This document shows positions 36,701-44,664 of a DNA stretch of 64,000 nucleotides, in pieces. Position 1 is the first letter of the stretch, and the number at the start of each line of letters is the position of its first letter. Location of the stretch: positions 2,790,001 to 2,854,000 of the forward strand of contig NZ_CP116968.1 of NCBI RefSeq assembly GCF_032051675.1, written 5' to 3'. The translations under genes and the position numbers were made by a program. The notes under the pieces are model-generated. The model worked only from the letters and a program-made list of their open reading frames with translations. It was not told the origin of the DNA and made no database searches. The DNA comes from Candidatus Nitrospira neomarina (GTDB lineage Bacteria; Nitrospirota; Nitrospiria; Nitrospirales; UBA8639).

Positions 36701-38850
36701 GGGCCATTGCCTTGCTGCGCGAACTTGATGGATGCCTCATGGATCGAAAGCGTGGGTGGCGCGGCATCAGTACCGACGAGTATGCTCGGAGCCCGGATCT
36801 CGAGCGGCTTCTGGGCACGAAGCACGAACTCGAGCCCCTTCTCTTCCATTTCTTTCTTGTCGGCTTGGGCCCGAAGCAGGTGCTCGGGGAGCGCTCCGAG
36901 CTTACCGCATTGGAGGCGGCCCTCAAGGTCCAGCTTGTCTAGTACGGTCAAGCGGGCGCCGGCGTCGAACATGAAGGTCGTTAAACCCTCGTTCCCATCT
37001 GGCGTGACTTCGCGCGCAAGGATGAAGTTGACGTCTCGGACCTTGAGCGTCGCCTTGTCGGTGAAGGCCAGCACGTCGAGATCTGCCTCGCCGCGCAGCG
37101 ACCGGAGCAGGAGCTTGTTACGTTCGTCGGCGTTCTCGGCGTGGTGCTTGCTCAGCACGAGGGCGCTCGACATCTCACCGTGCGTGTACATGGCGCCCAG
37201 GCGGATGTCCTTTGCCTCGAAGAGATCGATGACAAGCTCGCCTCCAGCTGTCCACCCGTCTTTGTTGTCTTTATGGTGTTTACCGTGCGAGAACTCGACA
37301 TGAAAGCGCTTGGCGAGCACCCCGGCGACGATCGGCTCAGCCCGCTCACCATTGTCCGCCGATACCTCGATCGAGAACAGATAACTCGGGGTGTCGCCGT
37401 TTTTCTCCCGCGCGAGTCGAAAGGCGGCGCGGTCCAGATGAAAGCCGGCACCGTCCTGCAGGAGATCCCACTTGCCGTGCATCTCCCCGCGGAATTCGAA
37501 GGCTCCCGTCGCCGGCGTGACCGCGACGCTGACCTCGTCGAAGACCAGCTTAGGGACCATGGCAGGGAGTGCAACGTGCGGCATGCCAAACGTCTCGACC
37601 ACGTCGGCGACGAGTTGCTCGAGGTCGACGTGCGTGAGGGTGCCTTTGAATGTCCACTGTTCCTTGCCCTTAACCGCGCCTCGAACATACCCTTCAACGG
37701 TTCCGATACTGAAGTGCGATTCAATTTGCACGGCGACCTTCATCTTGCCAGCTGCGGAAGGTGTGGCGGTTACGGACAACGTCGGCTGCAGAAGCGTAAA
37801 GTGGGGTACCAGATGAATCCCGTGCTCCGGGGCCACCACGAGGTCGAACCGCGCTTCCGTGAGATTTCTCGCGTCAAAGTCATAGCCCATCACCAGATCA
37901 CGCAACTCGGCACCTGTGTTTGCAAATGCATCGGGGAGTATTGAACGGAGGTCTTGACCGCCGATCAGATCCGCGACATCGGACAGACTCGGAAGTGATA
38001 TTCGTGAAGCGCCAAACTGAACGCTCCATCCAGCATCGCCAAGGACCACCCTCACCTCTACCTCTGTCTTGGTCCCAAGGTTTGCTCGGGCGACAATCAC
38101 CGCGCCGATGCCAGGGTGACCACCGTTCCTGGATGGGCGCATACCAACATGAAGAGACAGGTCCCGCACCTTCAACCACCCCGGCGTAAGCTGCCAGTTT
38201 TTGTCCACCGTTAGCCGCGTTGAAAGACGTACCCATGTGACCACATTGTTCTTGGGATTGAAGTTTACGTCCAAGCCAAACAGTGCTAAGTTCTCGATCG
38301 CCGAATTGAGCCCCGCGGGCAGGAAGTCCAACCCTCTCCCCAGAACGGCATTCGCCAAGTCCATACTAATAGGCTCATTTTGACAGGCGATCGAAAATAT
38401 CCAGGAATCGTCGCATTTCGGGATTTCGAGTCTGACCGGCAACGTCATTTCCCCAACATGGGCTTTACCGGTAACCCACCCAGACTCTTGGCTTCCTTTC
38501 ACGACCGTGTGCACGTCGATGTTCTTGATGGACAGCCACTTCAGACCGGGCAACGAGAGGTCATGCTCTCTGGAAAGGCTCAAATCGGTTGTGACTCTCA
38601 ACTCGGGTTCAGAGTCCGCGAAGCCAAGTTGGAGCTGCGTAGTGCCGTTTCCAAAGGCGGTCGTCGTACCGATTAGGGTGAATTCTGGCTCGTCTGAGAT
38701 GCGGCAGTTGTCCAGCACAATTTGGTTCCCTTGGACCGCCTCGCCAATAAATTCCCACCAGGAACCAAGCCCGAGTTGATTTGGATCGAGCTCAAGCTTG
38801 CCTCCATGTATAGCACCTCTCAGGTAACGCTCTAGAGCTGCAGCGTCCAT
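33775..38850 (-). CDS. Giant beta-rich protein of unknown function (1691 residues)
   Basis: I do not recognise a family with confidence. It is possibly a DUF6603-like giant protein, but that is only an impression. It has no signal peptide, transmembrane helix, cysteine motif or ATPase motif. Most of it alternates short amphipathic beta-strand patterns with Gly/Asp turns (for example LRVTTDLSLSREHDLSLPGL and GFTGQAKLSVGDHVILEADA), like a long beta-sheet scaffold. Several segments share a theme of LEVDL-, LELKGDL- and AEANLFPGL-type strands. Base composition is visibly G+C-richer than the zincin gene next to it. Its ATG shares a base with the stop of that zincin gene (TAATG), so the two are coupled. 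Confidence 0.8.
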   Translation of the reverse strand: MDAAALERYLRGAIHGGKLELDPNQLGLGSWWEFIGEAVQGNQIVLDNCRISDEPEFTLIGTTTAFGNGTTQLQLGFADSEPELRVTTDLSLSREHDLSLPGLKWLSIKNIDVHTVVKGSQESGWVTGKAHVGEMTLPVRLEIPKCDDSWIFSIACQNEPISMDLANAVLGRGLDFLPAGLNSAIENLALFGLDVNFNPKNNVVTWVRLSTRLTVDKNWQLTPGWLKVRDLSLHVGMRPSRNGGHPGIGAVIVARANLGTKTEVEVRVVLGDAGWSVQFGASRISLPSLSDVADLIGGQDLRSILPDAFANTGAELRDLVMGYDFDARNLTEARFDLVVAPEHGIHLVPHFTLLQPTLSVTATPSAAGKMKVAVQIESHFSIGTVEGYVRGAVKGKEQWTFKGTLTHVDLEQLVADVVETFGMPHVALPAMVPKLVFDEVSVAVTPATGAFEFRGEMHGKWDLLQDGAGFHLDRAAFRLAREKNGDTPSYLFSIEVSADNGERAEPIVAGVLAKRFHVEFSHGKHHKDNKDGWTAGGELVIDLFEAKDIRLGAMYTHGEMSSALVLSKHHAENADERNKLLLRSLRGEADLDVLAFTDKATLKVRDVNFILAREVTPDGNEGLTTFMFDAGARLTVLDKLDLEGRLQCGKLGALPEHLLRAQADKKEMEEKGLEFVLRAQKPLEIRAPSILVGTDAAPPTLSIHEASIKFAQQGNGPWTLAGGTQVSFESFPERVQQVLPSGTIEGTISVDAASVKFSVSKVIEDVPIDLPALPLSGAQLHDLKVNAYKPTVTVNFGGDITFSLEPTIQLPDNINQVLFGKTKDGLEKHTIFATDAAIAAELAFGLIGGSPGASFALTKLPFAKLEIKEDSELGRYLPCQLGPAGTINIDVPVFKAGANGAFEVGGGFKQDDDDPIGLPLTPFKELLGNHLGGIGKHLPDKILLLHDRPPLFSKGKLFTDKLIETIEKIGKHADQNFKLNPVLRKSIEALGKAASGLPARFIEYLEAGLPHEFHFHATASASGSLTVKLSTGADRERHGEKDPKPLRVLFPSVPNLMGLTIYSLSFGPVFGGALFMLKLDADIDVFDVAAIGGAVAAAESDAMQKLLPNAKEARETIVINNLVGFIIYEAVVPIPVPVSFKELGIHSFRPSGLAMEASVTFDPLANGLEQVLTTLRDLYNFAKYKDRPEGELPTKGALELEPKIGKTYLRLPALLGGKSFGAAGAPLLEVDLYEAFANVLNGIKFFSLSDFLRGIPLEHRCGKIDLVFGPVEFISMAWAATTREEFATGLKWGKPSTAPGSGLVGLSQEERNALIALVPPPLPNTDGLVLMLRGKSGVKKLFEFEGEFGMMTAKRSGFATGVRLRTTFVNQLTYELQGIAAVFFNDDDAAETGGAFPASGFTGQAKLSVGDHVILEADAELTTERIYFAGEANLFPGLEKVLELKGDLSAWITAEGFGAKGSAVVKLFGARTEDAFTITHETFELKTSLTLPCDSATLALQITAGTLSPSTFGKMTITGHFDESFSPFVLAEAAIQAEQALHRAVDAKLRWALHGLRRDATKLPWNKEHFITTWEAYIAVYGALKINLTTYETIGAGFRWAISGALALLPSPVSQGIKYLQGGAKTLFDQNLTIDVSGNMDACQGRGIATLHVRGKYAGQPFGPVSFNARLDAKGLARTVAKKIVERVLVV

Positions 38851-40043
38851 TACTTCTTCAACCCTACTAGGCTGAAAACTCTCGCGATGAATTCTGAAGA
38901 CTCTTTAATTTTAAGATAATCTAGAATTGGGTCTGAGTAAGTTCTAGTTTCCACGCTGTTTCTGATTGTTTTTTTCCATTCTTCGAATGCGTTCACCCCT
39001 TTCTTGGGCTTGGGCAACACCTCCCAATCCACAAGATCACGTTCAATGTTGGATCCGGACGCGACTTTTTTATCCATATTGCTGCCCACCTTTGAAGCAG
39101 CCTCCAAAAGCTGAACTACGGTCGACTCTTTAACAACCTTACCTGCAACCTTTCTTTCTTGCACCGGTATATTGAATTCGTCAACTATACGTTTGAAATC
39201 TGTCCATTCGCCCGAAAGATAGGCTTTGCCCCAGGCGCTTCGATAATCCTTAGATTTTTTTTCAGAGTCAAAGTCCAAACCATGCTTCTGAAAGTATTTT
39301 TTTAACATCTGTTCGACAACCCGAATGAAGATTTCATATTTTGGTAGATTTTGGTCGTCGACCATGATTTCGATTTTCAGATCATTATTCTTTTTGTTTC
39401 TGCGGTAAGTTATCAAACGAGCCAGAAACTCAGTGAAACCCTCATCAACGCACCATTTTATAGTTTCGTTAATATTCTGTTGCGAGGGTTTCCAGTCGTT
39501 GAAACCACCATTGTGAGCATGAAGGTGCAAAAATTCATGAGTAACTAGATGCTCTAGTTGATTGGGTGCCCTCTTTAATTCGGGACATGCTGAATTCACA
39601 TATAACGCCTTTTCTGTTGGCTTCTTAAGCCTGACCCCCCCGAAACCAGGGTAATTGTGACTGAATCTGCCCCCCGTCAGGGCATCTTTAAAATCTCGGT
39701 TGTCCCGCAGCGCGAAGTCCAGAGTTGCCAACCCTGGAATAAGGCAAATCGCCTTTTTTTTGGCCGTCGTCTCCTTGTAATATTCGTTGAGATTCAGGCG
39801 GTCATCAACGTTAAACTTCTGTAACAGAGGATTCAGCCCTTTGATAAGCTCATCCGCATACTTATCTGCGCCGTCTTGGAAGAGCATCTTGAAGTCATAG
39901 GCCAACGAGAACGCCGGATTCTCCATCTCGAAGTAATTCTCACCGAGTTTGATGCTGAGTTCTAAAGGCTCCGCCCCAAACTCTTTACGAATTTCACTGA
40001 TTCCTTTCGCAATGTCGCTGCAGCTTTTTGGTGGTATTGGCAT
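38850..40043 (-). CDS. Zincin-type metalloprotease-like protein
   Basis: 397 residues. HLVTHEFLHLHAHNGGFNDW carries HEFLH, a HExxH zinc motif, and 30-odd residues later CVDEGFTEFLARLITYRR gives a likely third Glu ligand, as in gluzincins. The N-terminal part has no signal peptide, so it acts in the cytoplasm or is delivered by another route. The C-terminal part is Lys-rich and unrecognised. Base composition is lower in G+C than the neighbouring giant gene, which suggests a different origin. It is coupled to the giant gene through TAATG. An effector or toxin role is possible but unproven. Confidence 0.72.
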   Translation of the reverse strand: MPIPPKSCSDIAKGISEIRKEFGAEPLELSIKLGENYFEMENPAFSLAYDFKMLFQDGADKYADELIKGLNPLLQKFNVDDRLNLNEYYKETTAKKKAICLIPGLATLDFALRDNRDFKDALTGGRFSHNYPGFGGVRLKKPTEKALYVNSACPELKRAPNQLEHLVTHEFLHLHAHNGGFNDWKPSQQNINETIKWCVDEGFTEFLARLITYRRNKKNNDLKIEIMVDDQNLPKYEIFIRVVEQMLKKYFQKHGLDFDSEKKSKDYRSAWGKAYLSGEWTDFKRIVDEFNIPVQERKVAGKVVKESTVVQLLEAASKVGSNMDKKVASGSNIERDLVDWEVLPKPKKGVNAFEEWKKTIRNSVETRTYSDPILDYLKIKESSEFIARVFSLVGLKK

Positions 40044-40080
40044 GCAAGCTCCTTCCGGATCCCCCGGCCTGGCGCCTCAG

Positions 40081-41170
40081 TTATGCACACGGTGTGCCGC
40101 GCGCAATGCGCGTCGTGTTGACCACTTTGGCGCTCGCGGTCCGCGACAGGTAGATGCGCAGATTCTTGGGATCATAGTGGCAGTCGGGAAGGTTCACACG
40201 ATCAATCGCTGACTGATGCACTGCCTCATCGTCGCCAGCCTGTTGGCCGATTAATCTGGCACGTGGTCCCATCACTTTGCACATCGCACTCATCGAATCC
40301 TGGAGCACCAAGTTGAAGCACGGTTGGTAATGGTCTAGGAACGACTTGTCAAATTCGAGTCCCAACCCTTCAGCCTTTTCAACCATCCAGTGCAAAGCTT
40401 CGTTCGCCAATCCGTCTGGATGGTAGCCGCCGCCGACGTTGGAAAGCACGCCCGCAAACCAGACTTGCTCGAGCGTCCCGGTCCAGCCCGATGGTCGCTG
40501 CCAGACACTAGGTGCAAACGGTTTGCGGCGTTCGTCAATGGCCAGTGCCTGATAAGCATGCAGGATAGTCGGATGCAGACCGACGTCATGGTATTTGTAC
40601 TTGTTGCGATTGAACAGTTGTCCCAGCGCACCCGGTACACCAAGCGCACCCACCGTGTCCCAGACACCGATGAAGTGAATCGGTGGATATGCTCTTGCCT
40701 CCTTCATATTACGAAACGCATGTTTCCACTGCGGGTCATCCGTTGGTGTGTTGAGTGATAGAGGTCGTAGATCTCGGCGGTGTAATACTCGTCATCCTTT
40801 TGCAGCAGCCCCACCTTATGCATGAAGCCCGCAAGCGTCCGCACCGTGAATGCGCCGCGGCTAAAACCGAAGAAATACACCTCATCCTCCGATTCGTAGT
40901 TATAGACGAGAAAGCGGTACAGGGCACGGACGTTGTGCGCCATACCACGGCCAAAGGCTCCGCCGGTCCATTTATCGAGCCCGCGTTCGGTCCCCACCCC
41001 CTCATGGTAGTAGACCACCTGCTCGACCCCCGCGCCCGATCGCGGCCGCACTGCGCGTGCCACCTTGAGCACGTTAGTCGGCTGCGGTCGACCGGATTTT
41101 TCGTCTTTCCTCTCAGGTCGTTCCACGTTCCATCATCATTTTTCGCGCTGCCACAATTCCCTACATACAC
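40081..41170 (-). pseudogene. DUF2235 alpha/beta-hydrolase (Tle-like), broken by two frameshifts
   Basis: The frame from 41170 has NDDGTWNDLRG, the N-terminal DGTWN motif of DUF2235. The next frame (from 41126) has PTNVLKVARAVRPRSG, VVYYHEGVGTERG and FFGFSRGAFTVRTLAGF, with the nucleophile elbow GFSRGA. The third frame (ending at 40081) has HFIGVWDTVGALGVPG, LEQVWFAGVLSNVGGGYHPD and ALHWM. The first break lies near an A5 run, the second near 40715. The same residues in the right frames form one normal DUF2235 protein, the fold of type VI secretion phospholipase effectors. A sequencing error remains possible for each break. No immunity partner was recognised. Confidence 0.8.
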
Positions 41171-41268
41171 CTCAGCACACCGGCCCTCGCCTGAGTTTAA
41201 GCAATCCAGATAAGGTGCGAACCGCAGAGTCCGTACTCTAGGTTTAGAGGTTTGGCTTTGCGGTTAAG

Positions 41269-41688
41269 TTATGCACAGCCATAACGTATCCAAACAGGGT
41301 CCAATGGTGCTGGTAAGATCCCGTTATTCCTGAGCTTGGCTCGTTCAAGAGTCTCGCAAATATAGATTTCAGCGTCTCGATCACACCTGTTCCGCTCGCC
41401 ACGGTTTTGGGCGCCCCTCAGACACACAAGGTAATCGGTCTCGGCCTTTCTGATTTCGTCGGCTATGTAGTCGAGAATTGGTTTACTGATAATAAGCAAA
41501 GTGCCTACGAATTCAATACCCTCATCTGTCAGGAACACAGCCTGAGCGTCAGCCGGAATAGATTGTCCTCGGCTGGTCGAAGAAAAGAAGTTACGAACGC
41601 TTTCGACTGTGGCGCGAAGGCCCTCAGATGTCAGAAACTTGGCGATCTCAAGTGATGCCCAGAGTTGAATTATGTTGTCGGGTGTCAT
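41269..41688 (-). CDS. Small protein of unknown function in cassette position
   Basis: A 139-residue protein. The ATG at 41688 follows AAAGGAGACAAT, a strong ribosome-binding site, so the longer start at 41721 was rejected. The sequence is helical and soluble, with IIQLWASLEIAKFLTSEGLR at the N-terminus and a Cys/Arg-rich stretch (CLRGAQNRGERNRCDRDAEI) in the second half. I recognise no family. It begins about 35 bases after a degenerate attC-like site, so it looks like a cassette gene. Confidence 0.55.
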   Translation of the reverse strand: MTPDNIIQLWASLEIAKFLTSEGLRATVESVRNFFSSTSRGQSIPADAQAVFLTDEGIEFVGTLLIISKPILDYIADEIRKAETDYLVCLRGAQNRGERNRCDRDAEIYICETLERAKLRNNGILPAPLDPVWIRYGCA

Positions 41689-41722
41689 ATTGTCTCCTTT
41701 TGGATGGCTTTGCCTCTGCAAC

Positions 41723-41811
41723 GCCTAATATTCCTCCGCATGAGCGGCGCGACATTCAAATTATTTCCTCGGCACTTTATTCATATCCGAACCCGCTCCA
41801 TGCGGTTGGTA
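41723..41811 (-). other. Second attC-like site, degenerate
   Basis: On the plus strand, GCCTAAT (41723-41729) and GTTGGTA (41805-41811) are degenerate core sites. Between them, CCGCATGAGCGG (41736-41747) pairs with CCGCTCCATGCGG (41793-41805), a 12-bp stem with one extra base on one arm, as in attC hairpins. The minus-strand gene at 41688 follows directly, and the broken gene before it ends inside the site, the normal cassette geometry. Confidence 0.5.
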
Positions 41812-42263
41812 GGAGGCGGTCTCAGCAACGGTTGTTGTTTCCAGTGCGTACCAACCGGTCCCTCAAGCCATGAATCGATTAGTGTTCCGCGGACAAACCG
41901 GCTGAGGTCGCTATGGCATGTCGAGGTATACGCAAGTTGCTTGGTGTCTGAATACAAGGGGCCCAACACAATCGTGTTCATGTGATTCAACCATTTGAGC
42001 AAAAATTGAGCACAGACTTTCCGTCCTTTGAGAGGGAGGGTGCCCTCATAGGGTTGAACCACTCTTCTCAGAACCGCTTCTGATCGAAAATTTCTTAGCA
42101 TCCCACCCACGGTCCCCATCGAACTGAAAGACCAGACCAGGTTCGCGCCAGCACGGAGCTAGGCCATGCGTGTCGGTAGCTGCGTGCGAATTGCAAAACG
42201 AATACGAGTAGCGCAGTCGAATACAGAGCTGCTAAAGATGAGCTCTTTGCTCTCAAGTGACAT
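41781..42263 (-). pseudogene. Unknown cassette-like gene with an internal stop codon
   Basis: An ATG at 42263 after GCAGGAAACGCG opens a frame MSLESKELIFSSSVFDCATR that meets TAG at 42159-42161 after 34 residues. The same frame then continues to 41781 with GGMLRNFRSEAVLRRVVQPY and GRKVCAQFLLKWLNHMNTIV. The same frame runs on both sides of the stop, so I read it as one gene with a nonsense mutation. It shows no known family. It ends inside the attC-like site at 41723-41811. Confidence 0.45.
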
Positions 42264-42290
42264 CGCGTTTCCTGCATCTCTTAACATTGT

Positions 42291-42643
42291 TTAGACGGAT
42301 CCGCATAAGAGCCGGATCTGTCCGTTTCTGTCCGTATAACACGCCATCGAATTTTCTGAAAATAATGACATGATCCTTGCCATTTCTAGTGAGTCCACCC
42401 GAATGGCATTCGGTCGCATCTGCTTCCCTTAAATGTTCTGCAGTCCCCTGGCATTTTCGGTCACTTATGTGTGCTCTCGAAACACAAGGACCACACCATA
42501 CAGCCAGCCTCGATGCGACGAATTCTTGTACAATGTTGTAAATATGTCAAGGATTCAGATCTTCATTTATAGTGTCTCCAGAGCTCTTTCTTTGCCTCCT
42601 GCCAGTCAAAAATCTGCTCCGGTCCGGATGGGTAAATATGATG
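42291..42643. repeat. Island repeat C, full copy
   Basis: About 350 bases. The left part (42291-42388) has ATCCGCATAAGAGCCGGATC, a perfect-armed small hairpin, then CGCCATCGAATT and ATGACATGATCCTTG. The right part (42433-42643) has TTTTCGGTCACT, ACACAAGG, CAGCC and TCGATGCGACG, then TTGTACAATG and TAAATATGTCAA. The left part recurs at 44461-44570 and the right part at 45383-45594. It sits upstream of the broken cassette-like gene. Confidence 0.8.
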
Positions 42644-42763
42644 GGTGCAAGATTGCGGTTCATCTGGCCGGTATAGTTTTCTCATTGGTGGACACTCAAT
42701 GGCACACACGCAAAGGGAGGCAAAGTATCCTAAGCCCTTTGACAAATTCCGGCCAAATTCAAC

Positions 42764-42900
42764 GAAAACAGGGGGTCAAGTCTGTTGTTAAGAGTTTCGT
42801 GCGAAGGAATGGGGAAGCAATCCGCAGGCAAAAGCTTAAAGAAGCAGTTGGAACAGGTGGACAGAAATTCGTCACCAACAGATTTGTTCCCATACCCTTA
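42764..42900. repeat. Island repeat D, copy 2
   Basis: It starts AAAACAGGGGGTCAAGTCTG and ends near GGTGGACAGAAATTCGTCAC, the same order as copy 1 at 31586-31725. A third, right-end-only relative is at 43165-43216 (GGTGGCAGTAATTCAACAAC). The remaining bases up to 43295 show only a lone core-like GTTAGGC at 43263-43269. Confidence 0.6.
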
Positions 42901-43295
42901 AAAAAAAAGTTCCATTCCCCCCTGATCCGTTGCCTGCCGCCCGTCCCATGGTCGGACGCTCTTTTTCCTGGCGGGCCTTGTGTGAGCCTGCCGAGTTGGC
43001 CCGCTCTCCCGTGGTTAGCGTCCGATCAATCAGATGAGACGGGCGGGGGCGTCAATGGTTTTAGGTCCTTTTGCCTCCACAACAATGGTCGCGCTCTTCG
43101 AGACGCAGCAGGCAAAACCTCGCCTGCCGGGGCGAAACCCGGCAACACAGAACATCACGCTGAGACGAGGAACAGGGGGTGGCAGTAATTCAACAACCGA
43201 TCTGACCTCAGACCCTACCCGGCATCATCTGCGGCCCGAAGCGTTGTTAGCTGCATGCCATAGTTAGGCTACTCTTAATGTTTCTCGAATCCGCC

Positions 43296-44438
43296 TCACA
43301 TCTGTTTCAGGAATTCCCTGCGCCGCTGGATGATGTCCTCTGCCTTTCTGGCCGCTGGACTGACGATCTTATCGTCAAGCGATTTTATCAGATCTTCTAA
43401 GCCATCATAATGATAGGGCGTGAGAACCCACGGATAATCTCTGAAATCCGAGAACATCCCATATTCATATGTGGACGAGAGAATAATCGGCTGTATGGGA
43501 AGCGATGGCAGGCCCGGAACGATCCGTTGCAGCTCCTGTGGGATGCTCTTCGCTTCCGTAATGTCGGCGATAACAAATCGCGCCATGTGAGCGAGCGTCG
43601 ATATCGTTTCCGTGAGATTTCGATTCGATGGCCTCTCAAAGTCGAAGACCACAGGCACCCAACTTCCGAGTCGGAGTTCACGCCGAAGCGCATCCAGGAT
43701 CGACTTTCGCTCCGGTGTAAATCTGCCAAGGATCAGCACGACCTTAGAGGTAACAACGTCGATGACGTCACGAATCTCCTCGTTACCGAGCAGAAGATAA
43801 AGGAATTGAGCTAACCGCAGGTCGTCCGTGACAACGTCGTTCTCTCCTTGCGGTGTAATCACCAGATTCGTTTGATCCTTGGGCTTACCTTGGATTTGCC
43901 AAGCAGACAATCCGTAAACGAAGGAGCCCGTAAGAACAGCGTCAGACAAGTCGCATTCGATAAGCGATGCATGCTCGAGAATGGCGTTGCTCAGGTTCGC
44001 GTTCGTGAATTTCGTCCTGAACAGGTAGGTCGCGGAAAGATCGGAGCCCTCAAGGTCGGCGTCTCTGAAAGTGGAACCGGTTAGATTGGTTTCTTTTAAC
44101 ACGGTCCTATGCAGTATCGCTCGATCGAGATTGACATAGGCCAAATACGACCAGGCCACATGCGCGCGGCTGAGGTCGGCTGATTCGAAGCTAGCCTGGG
44201 AGATGTAGAGACGCCATAGATTCGCTCCAGTTAGGTTAACGTTGTCCAAACGGGCCCCACTCAAGTTAGCTTCACTCAAATTGACACCAGTCAGGTCCAC
44301 GCCCGTAAAATCTGAATCTCTCAGATCGGGGCGAACTCCAGGATGTTGGTCTCTCCACTCGTTCCAGGCAGAGACCCCCTCAGGCCCTTGCGTCAACAGG
44401 GCACGAATCTCGCTCGGGATGGGCTGCGCGATTGCCAT
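43296..44438 (-). CDS. Pentapeptide-repeat protein with C-terminal TIR-like domain
   Basis: 380 residues. Residues ~40-180 are pentapeptide repeats with the A(D/N)Lxx rhythm (DLTGVNLSEANLSGARLDNV, TNANLSNAILEHASL), forming a right-handed beta helix. Residues ~230-370 have KVVLILGRFTPERKSILDAL, VPVVFDFERPSNRNLTETIS, and ARFVIADITEAKSIPQELQR, a Rossmann-like pattern similar to TIR-type or nucleoside-hydrolase-type domains seen fused to pentapeptide repeats in other bacteria. It is probably a cytoplasmic conflict or signalling protein. Its ATG lies 22 bases after a GTTAGGC core-like sequence (minus strand), as in the attC-preceded genes. Confidence 0.75.
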   Translation of the reverse strand: MAIAQPIPSEIRALLTQGPEGVSAWNEWRDQHPGVRPDLRDSDFTGVDLTGVNLSEANLSGARLDNVNLTGANLWRLYISQASFESADLSRAHVAWSYLAYVNLDRAILHRTVLKETNLTGSTFRDADLEGSDLSATYLFRTKFTNANLSNAILEHASLIECDLSDAVLTGSFVYGLSAWQIQGKPKDQTNLVITPQGENDVVTDDLRLAQFLYLLLGNEEIRDVIDVVTSKVVLILGRFTPERKSILDALRRELRLGSWVPVVFDFERPSNRNLTETISTLAHMARFVIADITEAKSIPQELQRIVPGLPSLPIQPIILSSTYEYGMFSDFRDYPWVLTPYHYDGLEDLIKSLDDKIVSPAARKAEDIIQRRREFLKQM

Positions 44439-44460
44439 ATGACTATATCTCTACCTGTGC

Positions 44461-44655
44461 GCCTAACAATGTTTAGGCGAATCCGCATAAGAGCCGGATC
44501 TGCTCATTTTCGGTCCATAAAATACGCCATCGAATTCCCGAGAATAACGACATGATCCTTGGCATTTCTCGGTAGCATCTTCCTCCCTTAATTGTTCATG
44601 CCGTTCCCTTGGATTTTCAGTCACGCCTGTGTGCTCTCAATCCATAAAGGCCATA
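44461..44655. repeat. Island repeat C, partial copy
   Basis: It matches the left part of the copy at 42291 and a shortened right part. The left end is GCCTAACAATGTTTAGGC, a small palindrome resembling integron core sites back to back. ATCCGCATAAGAGCCGGATC is conserved. It lies between the GNAT gene and the pentapeptide gene, and the whole intergenic gap is filled by it. Confidence 0.8.
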
Positions 44656-44664
44656 TGGGTTCAC

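Noticed and set aside
35139-38236. Many alternative frames inside the giant gene
   Set aside because: Arg/Ser/Pro-rich shadows of a G+C-rich gene; none has a motif or a start signal.
42287-42350. Repeat C left end as an attC site
   Set aside because: The core sequences do not fit RYYYAAC...GTTRRRY and there is no long stem with an extrahelical base; only a short hairpin is present.
42433-43188. Plus-strand open frame of 251 residues in the repeat-rich gap
   Set aside because: It runs straight through repeats C and D, has no conserved pattern and no convincing start; repeats explain it.
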